DNA of 54,993 nucleotides from JABWBJ01 sp036507855 (lineage in GTDB: Bacteria; Gemmatimonadota; Gemmatimonadetes; Gemmatimonadales; Gemmatimonadaceae), in contig DATCIJ010000058.1 of NCBI GenBank assembly GCA_036507855.1, positions 1 through 54,993 on the forward strand. Reading direction: 5' to 3'. Shown piece after piece: positions 6,457 to 13,774 of this stretch; the stretch's first letter is position 1, and each line of letters opens with the position of its first letter. Both the position numbers and the translations under genes were made by a program. Under the pieces are notes generated by a model. The model was not told the origin of the DNA. It searched no databases and was given only the letters and a program-made list of their open reading frames with translations.

Positions 6457-8300
6457 GAATGTCCGCAGCGATGGTGACCCTCTCGCTCGCTTTCACCGGA
6501 GCCGCGTTAGGCGTCCTCTCGTGGTCGGTGGTCCGCTCACGCCGGAAGCCCGCGAACGCGGGGACCGGCGGCGACCCGACGCAGGACGGGTCCGCCGTGG
6601 ACGACCGGGGTTCCGCGGAAGCCACCGGCGCGAAGCAGCTCGGAACGCTCTATCGCAGCGTCTTCCAGAGCCTGGCCGATGCCCTGGTCGTGATTGACGA
6701 CCATGGGATCATCCGCTCGTTCAGCCCGTCGGCGGAGCGAACCTTCGGATACAGGATGTCGGAGGTCGTCGGGCAAAACGTGTCGATCCTCATGCCCCCG
6801 CCCGATCGCGACCAGCACGAGGAGTACCTGCGAGAGTACGTGGAGTCCGGGTGGGCGAGCGGTCGCAAGGAGACGCTCCTGCTGACGGGAGACGCCCATA
6901 TTATCCGGCCCGAACGTGAAACGGTGGCCGTGCGCAGGGACGGGACGCTCTTCCCAGCGCGCCTGATCGTCAGTGAAGTGGAATCCGACGGGAAACGTCT
7001 CTTCGTCGGCCTCATCAGCGACGTCAGCGAGCGGAAGCGACTGGAAAGCGAACTCGAAGCACAGGTGAAATCGCAGGCGGTGCTGCTGGAGCAGCTGCGA
7101 CAGGCGTACGCAGTGATCGAAGGACAAAGGCAGCGAATGCAGTACGAGCTGGATGTCGGGCGCGAGATCCAGTTGAGCATGGTGCCACACCGGTTTCCGC
7201 GGATGGATCGCGCCGACTTGTGGGCGGCGCTGCGTCCTGCGCGCGAAGTCGGCGGCGATTTCTACGATTTCTTCACCACGCAGACCGGGTTGCTGTGGAT
7301 GTGCGTCGGCGACGTTTCAGGGAAGGGCGTGCCGGCGGCGCTGCTGATGGCGGTCACGAAGACGCTGGTCAATTCCTCGGCGGCGAGGGGCAGTACTCCC
7401 GGTGTGGTGCTGACACAGGTGAACGCGGAGCTGAGTCGGGACAACGAAAGTTCAATGTTCGTCACCGCTTTCGTCGCCTCCCTCGACCCGCAGTCGGGTA
7501 CGATCCGATACGCCAACGCGGGGCACAATCCACCGCTGGTACGCCGGGCATCGTCGCGGACTGAGCGGCTCGATGGCCGTCATGGCCCTGTACTCGGGGC
7601 CCTCGATGGTGCCAGCTATGCCGAGTCAATCGCGCAACTTGACCCGGGCGATGTGCTTCTGCTGTTCACCGATGGTGTGACCGAGGCGCTCGACCCGGAG
7701 GGGCAGCTGTTCACCGAGGCCCGGCTGCGCGACACCCTGTCGAATGACGGCGTCGCATCGGCGGAAGAGGCGGCCCGCGCCGTGGTCGCGGCCGTTGATT
7801 CGTTCGCAGGTGGAGCGGAGCAGGCCGACGACATCACCGTGCTGGCCCTGCGCTTCATTGGTGACGGTCCGTCCACGCCAGAGACGGGCTTCCGCCTGCG
7901 CGTACTCAGTCGTTTTGAGTCGCTCGCGCCAGTAGCGGCCGATGTGGAAGGATTGGTGGGACGATGCGGGGGAAGCGTTGTGACACAGCAGCGGTTTGCG
8001 CTGGCCTTCGACGAACTGCTGAGCAACATCATCAAGTACGCCTATTCAGGTGAGGACGGGCGGGTCATCGAGTGCGAGGTGGCGCGACGGGACGGTGCCA
8101 TTGAGGCGGTCATAGCGGACGACGGTGTGCCGTTCAATCCGTTGGAGCTATCCGAGCCGGACACGACGCTGTCGCTCGAAGTCCGCGAGACCGGCGGCCT
8201 CGGCGTACTCCTCGTGCGACGGATGTTCGACGACGTGCGCTACGAGCGTCGCGAATCCCGGAACATCACAACGATCGTCCACCGCTTCTCCGACGCGTGA
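6453..8300 (+). CDS. PAS-PP2C-HATPase partner-switch protein (RsbU-RsbW fusion)
   Basis: This 615-aa protein has an N-terminal membrane anchor (residues 4-27), a PAS domain (about 64-195), a helical linker (195-235), a SpoIIE-type PP2C phosphatase (about 235-468) and an RsbW-like HATPase (about 485-612). PP2C metal motifs are EVGGDFYDF (265-273), GDVSGKG (286-292), DG in FTDGVTEA and ADDIT (458-462). The ATP site is intact: ELLSNIIKYA (521-530), DDGVPFNP (556-563), GGLGVLLV (581-588). One chain can thus both dephosphorylate and phosphorylate a STAS protein, most simply the one encoded at 2604. The PAS domain resembles the FixL heme-PAS and keeps a histidine (H122) at the proximal-ligand position. 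The start is GTG in a 4-base GTGA overlap; an ATG at 6459 is an alternative. Confidence 0.9.
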   Translation: MRMSAAMVTLSLAFTGAALGVLSWSVVRSRRKPANAGTGGDPTQDGSAVDDRGSAEATGAKQLGTLYRSVFQSLADALVVIDDHGIIRSFSPSAERTFGYRMSEVVGQNVSILMPPPDRDQHEEYLREYVESGWASGRKETLLLTGDAHIIRPERETVAVRRDGTLFPARLIVSEVESDGKRLFVGLISDVSERKRLESELEAQVKSQAVLLEQLRQAYAVIEGQRQRMQYELDVGREIQLSMVPHRFPRMDRADLWAALRPAREVGGDFYDFFTTQTGLLWMCVGDVSGKGVPAALLMAVTKTLVNSSAARGSTPGVVLTQVNAELSRDNESSMFVTAFVASLDPQSGTIRYANAGHNPPLVRRASSRTERLDGRHGPVLGALDGASYAESIAQLDPGDVLLLFTDGVTEALDPEGQLFTEARLRDTLSNDGVASAEEAARAVVAAVDSFAGGAEQADDITVLALRFIGDGPSTPETGFRLRVLSRFESLAPVAADVEGLVGRCGGSVVTQQRFALAFDELLSNIIKYAYSGEDGRVIECEVARRDGAIEAVIADDGVPFNPLELSEPDTTLSLEVRETGGLGVLLVRRMFDDVRYERRESRNITTIVHRFSDA

Positions 8301-8333
8301 CCCGGCGCTGGACACCGTGGGTCACGTCGCGAC

Positions 8334-8349
8334 CGGCAGCGGGCTGCCG
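8334..8349 (+). terminator. GC hairpin after the signalling operon
   Basis: CGGCAG-CGGG-CTGCCG forms a six-pair stem with a four-base loop 33 bp after the operon stop. No U tract follows, so intrinsic termination is doubtful. Confidence 0.3.
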
Positions 8350-8406
8350 CGACGGCGAATCAGGTCTCGGCTCCGCAGATGACGGTGTGGTGAGTAACTT
8401 GGCGCC

Positions 8407-9744
8407 ATGTCCCAGGTGATCCGCGCCGGCATCCTCCTCGCTATTCCCGCGATCCTGGCGGTCACTCGTCAGGCTCAGGGACCCGGTCCGGCGATGACGA
8501 GGAACGCAACCGTGGACTCGGCGGCGGTGGCGCGGGGCGCGTATGCCCGGGCCGGCGCGGCCCTCCGCGCCACTGACTACCGCAGGGCTCGAGCCGAGGC
8601 GGCGCGCGCGGCCAGCGCGTGGCCGACCCAGGCCGCGTATCACTGGGCTCGGGTCGTCATCGGCCTGCGCATGGGCGACACGGCGGTGGTGCTCGACGCA
8701 TTGACCCGGTACGCCAACCTCGGACTGGGGCGCGACCTCACTGCTGACACCGCACTGGCGCGATTGTCCGCCCTTCCGGCGTTTCAGATGGTAGCCGCGC
8801 GCCACGCCGCGCAGTACGCGCCGATCACGCGCGGACGAGCCATCGCGGTGCTCCCCGACTCGACGTTTTTTCCCGAAGGCGTCGATGTCGACCCGCGCAC
8901 GGGCTTCACCTATGTCGCCAGCATCCGACACCGCACGATCGCCGAGTTGACACCGCGCGGCGATTACGTGCGCGAGCTGCTGCCACGAAGTGGCATCGGG
9001 CTCGGCGCGATCCTCGCTGTGCGCGTCGACCCGCAACGTGGCGCGCTCTGGGCGACCATGTCGGGGATCCCGCAGTCGGAAGGGTTCGCGCCGGCGGACT
9101 CGACGATCCACGCTCTGTTGCGAATCAGACTGCCGGAAGGCGAGATCGACGGACGCTGGGAACTGCCGTCAGTCGCCGGTGGCCACACGTTGGGCGACGT
9201 CGCCATCGGGCCGCTGGGTGATGTCTTCATGAGCGACTCCAGGGACCCGGTACTGTACCGCCTTCCGGCGGACGGCGGCGAACTGCAGCCGATCCGGCAT
9301 CCGCTCTTCCGGTCGCTGCAGGGCATCGCGCCCGCACCAGGCGCCCGCGCGGTGTTCGTCGCGGATTATTCGCACGGCCTGCTCAAGGTGGACGTGATCT
9401 CGGGCGAAGTGATCCGGTTGGGCGACGTACCCGGTTCGACGTCGCTGGGTTGTGACGGCATCGCCTGGCACGACGGCGCGATCATCGCCGTGCAGAACGG
9501 CGTAACGCCGCCGCGCGTCATGCGATTCGAACTGGACAGCGCGTGGACGCGCATCGTGCGTGCCGAGGTACTCGATCGGAATCTCCCGATTGCCGACGAG
9601 CCGACGATCGGCACGATCGTTGGCGACGATTTCATCTATGTCGCCAACAGTCAGTGGGAGAAATACGACGACTCGGGCACGCTGCTGCCGCGAGCGGTGC
9701 TCAGGCGGCCGGTGCTGATTTCGGTGCGAGCGAGGACGCGCTGA
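8407..9744 (+). CDS. Secreted SMP-30/gluconolactonase-like beta-propeller protein
   Basis: This is a 445-aa exported protein with a hydrophobic N-terminus (about residues 5-23). A helical, TPR-like region (about 35-120) is followed by propeller-type repeats (about 145-440) such as FPEGVDVDPRTGFTYVASI, GDVAIGPLGDVFMSD and GIAPAPGARAVFVADY. Such repeats are typical of SMP-30/LRE and NHL-type six-bladed propellers, which bind metal and often act as lactonases or ligand binders; no specific reaction can be assigned. It starts 106 bp after the signalling operon. It ends in TGA inside the first bases of a long inverted repeat, which separates it from a convergent peptidase gene. The ribosome site before the ATG is weak. 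Confidence 0.72.
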   Translation: MSQVIRAGILLAIPAILAVTRQAQGPGPAMTRNATVDSAAVARGAYARAGAALRATDYRRARAEAARAASAWPTQAAYHWARVVIGLRMGDTAVVLDALTRYANLGLGRDLTADTALARLSALPAFQMVAARHAAQYAPITRGRAIAVLPDSTFFPEGVDVDPRTGFTYVASIRHRTIAELTPRGDYVRELLPRSGIGLGAILAVRVDPQRGALWATMSGIPQSEGFAPADSTIHALLRIRLPEGEIDGRWELPSVAGGHTLGDVAIGPLGDVFMSDSRDPVLYRLPADGGELQPIRHPLFRSLQGIAPAPGARAVFVADYSHGLLKVDVISGEVIRLGDVPGSTSLGCDGIAWHDGAIIAVQNGVTPPRVMRFELDSAWTRIVRAEVLDRNLPIADEPTIGTIVGDDFIYVANSQWEKYDDSGTLLPRAVLRRPVLISVRARTR

Positions 9745-9874
9745 GTTGTTATCACTGGGTGCTCGAACTGGGTGCACGTTGCGGGAGCTGGCGCTGGGAC
9801 CCTCGTTCAGCTCCAGCTCCAGCTCCAGCTCCCGTCCCAGCAAATCGTTCGAGCACCCAGTACTGACAACTCAG
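9741..9874. repeat. Long inverted repeat between convergent genes
   Basis: The left arm, 9741-9800, and the right arm, about 9809-9874, are imperfect reverse complements (shared core CTGGGTGCTCGAAC; end CTGAGTTGT). The loop is very short. The right arm ends in four to five AGCTCC hexamers (9809-9832) and closely matches copy 1 at 796-846. The structure fills the gap between the stops of the propeller gene and the S9 peptidase gene, so it could act as a bidirectional terminator or be a palindromic mobile repeat. Confidence 0.8.
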
Positions 9875-9880
9875 TTGGCT

Positions 9881-11977
9881 TTAGCTGGCTGGTGTCGCTG
9901 CCGGTTTGAGGTACTTTGCGTACCAATCCAGGTACCGCTGGTACCGGTCCTTCTGGTACGACGGCAGCACGATGCCGTGATTCTGGTTCGGGTAGACGAT
10001 CAGTTGCGTATCGATCCCCTGGCTCTTGAGCGCCATGTACATCTGCTCGCTGCCGGTGATCGGCACGTTCATGTCCCGTTCGCCACCCAGGAAGAGCGTG
10101 GGCGTCTTGATCTTGTTCGCCTGCCAGAACGGATACGAGAGCTTGTCCCACAGCTCCTTGTTCTCCCACGGCTGGCCGACCTCCGTGTCGTACTGAAAGA
10201 TGTACTGGTCAGTCCCGTACATTGACGTCTGGAGCGCGCTGCCGGCTCCGCTGGTGGCGGCCTTGAATCGCGTGGTGGTGGCGATCGTGTAGTCCGTCAG
10301 AATTCCGCCATAGCTCCATCCGCCAATGCCGAGTCGTGTGGAATCGGCGATACCCGTCGCGATGGCGTGATCGACGGCCGCCAACAGATCCTGGACCTCC
10401 TTGTTCCCCCAGTCGGCGTAGATCGCCTTCTGGTACTCGGCGCCGCGGCCCGCGCTTCCCCGGTAGTTGACGGCCAGCACCACATAGCCGTTCGCGGCAA
10501 AGAGTTCGCGCTCGAAGCTGAAAGAGTGCTGATCCTGCCCGTTAGGCCCGCCGTGGATGCGCAGCAGCGTCGGGTACCGGGTGTCCGCCTTGAACGACGC
10601 CGGCTTCACCATCAGGCCGTTGACGACCGTCCCGTCCTTGCCGCGGGCCGAAAAGTCCTCGGTCGTCCCCAGCTGCACCGTTTCCAGCCAGGCCGCGTTT
10701 TCCTTCGTCAGGGCGCGCAGCGCGCCGTTGTCGAACGCGAAGACCTCGTTCGGCTGCGTGGCGGTGCCCGTCAGCACGGCGACTCGACCATTCCCGGCTA
10801 CGGCGAACGAGGACACCGTCCGCCGGCCTTCGATCACCCGCGTCACCGCGCCGTCGGACAGGCGCACGCGGACCAGGTGCGTGGCGCGATCGTCCTGGAC
10901 CTGCACCATGAGCTCCGTGCCATCCCGAAGCCAGACCGGGGCGTTCACCGCGCGATCGAGCGCCGACGTCACCACCCGCGCGTCGCCGCCATCCACCGGC
11001 ACCACCGCGAGCTTGTCCAGATCATACGCGTAAAGCTTCGGCTCGCTGCCCTGCTGATACGCGATCGTCTTGCCGTCAGCGCTCCAGACCGGCCTTCCAC
11101 CGTCAGGTCCTTCGAACTTCGTCAACTGGCGAGGCTGCGCAGTCACCCGCGCCTCGACCACGAAGATGTTCGAGTCGTTCTTCCGGTCAGGATCCGCACC
11201 GCGCTCGGAGACGAAGGCGATCCACTGCCCATCTGGCGACCAGGACGGATTCGACTCCGTGAACTTGCCCGTGGTCAGCTGGTCGATCTTCTTCGACTCG
11301 ACGTCGAACAGGTACAGGTGCCTGCGACGGTTCCCCAGGTAACCCTCGCCGTCCTCCTTGAAGTGATACCGATCCACCACAATCGGGCTGGCAGGGCGGG
11401 GGCGCGTCGTGTCGGCTGCGGGCGGCCGCTCGGCATCGGGATCGGGATCCTGCACGGAAAGAACCAGACGCTTCGCGTCCGGCGACCACTCGTAGCCGCT
11501 CACGCCTCCCTTGACGTCAGTGAGCTTCTGTGCCTCACCGCCGCTGCGATCGAGAAGCCAGACCTGTGCGCCGCGGCCTGACGGAAGCCCTCGTGACGAC
11601 GTGTAGGAGATGTACTTGCCGTCGGGACTGAACCTCGGCGAACCCTCGGACTCTGGCGAATAGGTGAGCCGCAACGTGCGGCTGCCGTCCCATCGCGTGA
11701 TGTACAGGTCCGATTCGTTTCGATCGCGCACCGAATCCAGTTGCGAGACCGTGTAGATAACCCATTCGCCGTCCGGCGCGATCTGCAGATTGCCGACCGT
11801 GCGAACGCGATACATGTCCGACACGGTCAGCGCGCGGCGGCCGCCTTCGGTAGCGGCCGGAGGAGCCGCCCCACCACGCCCGCCTCGACCCCCGCCCCGT
11901 CCCTGCGCCAGCAAGTCGCACGGAGTGATCAGGTTGGCAGAGAATGCGACAACGATGGCAGCGACTTGAATGCGCAT
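9881..11977 (-). CDS. S9 family serine peptidase (prolyl oligopeptidase type)
   Basis: This is a 698-aa secreted peptidase. The signal peptide is MRIQVAAIVVAFSANL followed by a cut near LLAQ, and a Gly/Arg/Ala-rich linker follows. The N-terminal half is a WD40/TolB-like propeller (repeats such as FSPDGKYISYTS, WSPDGQWIAFVS and WSADGKTIAYQ). The C-terminal alpha/beta hydrolase has the nucleophile in GGWSYGG and the catalytic His in NQNHGI. The family cleaves short peptides or acyl-amino acids in the periplasm. The start at 11977 was chosen because it begins a clean signal peptide; a start 42 bp upstream only adds a polar extension. It is convergent with the propeller gene and lies downstream of phoD on the same strand. 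Confidence 0.92.
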   Translation of the reverse strand: MRIQVAAIVVAFSANLITPCDLLAQGRGGGRGGRGGAAPPAATEGGRRALTVSDMYRVRTVGNLQIAPDGEWVIYTVSQLDSVRDRNESDLYITRWDGSRTLRLTYSPESEGSPRFSPDGKYISYTSSRGLPSGRGAQVWLLDRSGGEAQKLTDVKGGVSGYEWSPDAKRLVLSVQDPDPDAERPPAADTTRPRPASPIVVDRYHFKEDGEGYLGNRRRHLYLFDVESKKIDQLTTGKFTESNPSWSPDGQWIAFVSERGADPDRKNDSNIFVVEARVTAQPRQLTKFEGPDGGRPVWSADGKTIAYQQGSEPKLYAYDLDKLAVVPVDGGDARVVTSALDRAVNAPVWLRDGTELMVQVQDDRATHLVRVRLSDGAVTRVIEGRRTVSSFAVAGNGRVAVLTGTATQPNEVFAFDNGALRALTKENAAWLETVQLGTTEDFSARGKDGTVVNGLMVKPASFKADTRYPTLLRIHGGPNGQDQHSFSFERELFAANGYVVLAVNYRGSAGRGAEYQKAIYADWGNKEVQDLLAAVDHAIATGIADSTRLGIGGWSYGGILTDYTIATTTRFKAATSGAGSALQTSMYGTDQYIFQYDTEVGQPWENKELWDKLSYPFWQANKIKTPTLFLGGERDMNVPITGSEQMYMALKSQGIDTQLIVYPNQNHGIVLPSYQKDRYQRYLDWYAKYLKPAATPAS

Positions 11978-12023
11978 GGCGGCTGAAGGCTGGAGGTTCC
12001 CGCAATTTGCGGGAGACATCGGG

Positions 12024-12091
12024 TCGCGGGTAGCGGGTGGCGGGCTTGTGACGCACGGCGCCGATCGCTCCCACCCGCAACCCGCTACCCG
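12024..12091. repeat. Inverted heptamer repeat upstream of the S9 gene
   Basis: Three heptamers (TCGCGGG, TAGCGGG, TGGCGGG; 12024-12044) face inverted heptamers (GCAACCC, GCTACCC; 12077-12090). CGGGTAGCGGGT at 12027-12038 pairs perfectly with ACCCGCTACCCG at 12080-12091. The element occupies the spacer between the phoD stop and the S9 start, so it could be a terminator or a processing hairpin. Confidence 0.65.
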
Positions 12092-13639
12092 TCACACGGC
12101 GCGTTCAGCGCCGGGCTTCCCGTTCTCGACCACGAACGTCGCCGCTGTCTCGACCGGCGCGCCCGGACGCGTCACATACGGCACCATCCGGTAGTCGCTC
12201 GTCCACCGATCGGCGGTCAACTCGCAACGCACGTACCCTCGTCGAGCGTTGTGGTACTTCATGTTCGGCACCGTGGTCTCGTAGTCCCGCAACTGCCCCC
12301 ACCGGTCGAATCCGTCGCGTCCCGATGTAATGGACGTGCCGATGAACTCGGTCGCGATGGTTGGCGAGGCGGGTTGCAATGCATCTCGCGTGACATCCAT
12401 GACGAACGACGCGTGGATGTCACCGGTGAGCACGACGAGGTTCTTCTGCTGCCGTTCGGCCATCCACGCCAGCAGCCGATCGCGGGCCGCCGGGTATCCA
12501 CTCCACGGATCCATCGCGTGGAAGGTCGGCTGGGCGGGGTTGGGAACGCGGCTGAACGCGACCTGCTGGGCCAGAATATTCCAGCGTGACTGCGACTGCT
12601 CGACGCCTCGCGTCAGCCAACGTTCCTGCGTGTCGCCGAGCACGACGCGCGCGGTGTCGCTCCATTCGGTACAGGCCGGCTTGATTCCATCGCCGCAGGA
12701 CTGGTCACTCCGATACTGGCGCGTGTCGAGCACGTGGAACCGCGCCAGACGGCCCACGCTGAGCGTGCGGAACAGCAGCATGTCCGGGCCTTTCGGAATC
12801 GAGGCTTTACGCAACGGCTGGTGCTCATAGTACGCCTGGTACGCCGCCGCCCGCCTGAGGAGAAACGCATCGCGAGCCATGCCGTCCGACCCGAACTCGC
12901 TGGCGTAGTTGTTGTCCACTTCGTGGTCGTCCCACGTCACGACCCACGGAAAGGCCGCATGCGCGGCCTGCAGCGCCGGGTCGGTCTTGTACAGCGCATA
13001 ACGATTCCGGTACTGCTCCAGCGTGGTTGGTTCCCAGGCCTGGTGGGGCCGAACCGGTGCCGGCGTCGCCGCGGGATTGTTCGCTCCCTCATAGATATAG
13101 TCGCCCAGGAAGGCGACAAGCTCGACGTCTTCGCGGACAAGGTGCTCGTGGGCCGTGTAGCGCCCGTTTTCGTAATGCTGGCACGAAGCGAAGGCGAACC
13201 TGTACCGGTCGGGCATCGCGTCCGTGGCCGGCGCGGTTCGCGTGCGTCCAACCTGACTCGACTCGCCACCCACGTCGAAGCGGTACCAGTACCACGCCGA
13301 CGGCCGCAGTCCGTCAACTTCCGCGTGGATCGCATGGCCGAGGTCGGGCCGGGCCACCGTCGTGCCACGTTTCACGACGGAGCGCATTGCCTCGTCGCTC
13401 GCGACTTCCCAGCGGACGGTGACCGCCTCTGGAGTCATCCCGCCGCCGTTCAGCGGATCTGGCGCCAGTCGCGACCAGAGCACGACTCCATCGGGTCCGG
13501 GATCGCCTGAGGCAATGCCAAGCGAGAACGGGTTGGCAGCGAAGCGGGGCCGCACCAGGATCGGCAAGCGCGGAATGCCGGCGAGCGCGAGGCCGAACGC
13601 GGAGAGTTGCGCGATGAAGTCGCGACGGGAACCGGACAT
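12092..13639 (-). CDS. phoD: PhoD-family alkaline phosphatase/phosphodiesterase
   Basis: This is a 515-aa metallophosphatase of the PhoD family, which releases phosphate from phosphomonoesters or diesters outside the cytoplasm using Fe/Ca. The N-terminus MSGSRRDFIAQL carries a Tat motif (SRRDF), then a hydrophobic stretch, so folded export is expected. PhoD motifs are in order: SGDPGPDGVVLWSRL, FASCQHYENG, LGDYIYEG, TWDDHEVDNNY and VLTGDIHASF. The start at 13639 places the Tat motif four residues in; an upstream start would extend into heptamer repeats. The gene follows the GGDEF gene by 135 bp and precedes the S9 gene on the same strand. No Pho box was recognised. Confidence 0.92.
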   Translation of the reverse strand: MSGSRRDFIAQLSAFGLALAGIPRLPILVRPRFAANPFSLGIASGDPGPDGVVLWSRLAPDPLNGGGMTPEAVTVRWEVASDEAMRSVVKRGTTVARPDLGHAIHAEVDGLRPSAWYWYRFDVGGESSQVGRTRTAPATDAMPDRYRFAFASCQHYENGRYTAHEHLVREDVELVAFLGDYIYEGANNPAATPAPVRPHQAWEPTTLEQYRNRYALYKTDPALQAAHAAFPWVVTWDDHEVDNNYASEFGSDGMARDAFLLRRAAAYQAYYEHQPLRKASIPKGPDMLLFRTLSVGRLARFHVLDTRQYRSDQSCGDGIKPACTEWSDTARVVLGDTQERWLTRGVEQSQSRWNILAQQVAFSRVPNPAQPTFHAMDPWSGYPAARDRLLAWMAERQQKNLVVLTGDIHASFVMDVTRDALQPASPTIATEFIGTSITSGRDGFDRWGQLRDYETTVPNMKYHNARRGYVRCELTADRWTSDYRMVPYVTRPGAPVETAATFVVENGKPGAERAV

Positions 13640-13640
13640 C

Positions 13641-13773
13641 GTGATTGGTGACTCGTGACTCGGCACCTCGCTGCCGAGGCTCCGAAACTATGCCGTGGGC
13701 GCGTTGTGCGCGAATGTTACGCGAAAGCCCTCGGTCACAGTTGCGACTCAGGAATCACGCGCGCCGAGTCACG
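13641..13773. repeat. Spacer bounded by inverted heptamers (GTGACTC type)
   Basis: Three heptamers (GTGATTG, GTGACTC, GTGACTC) run 13641-13661, directly upstream of the phoD start. CGTGACTCGG at 13654-13663 pairs with CCGAGTCACG at 13764-13773, which abuts the stop of the cyclase gene. The right end also carries inverted GTGATTC/CTGAGTC units near 13743-13757. Confidence 0.6.
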
Positions 13774-13774
13774 A

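Noticed and set aside
10367..11581. Long plus-strand frame inside the S9 peptidase gene
   Set aside because: The minus strand encodes an intact signal peptide, propeller and catalytic motifs, so the plus frame is a shadow.
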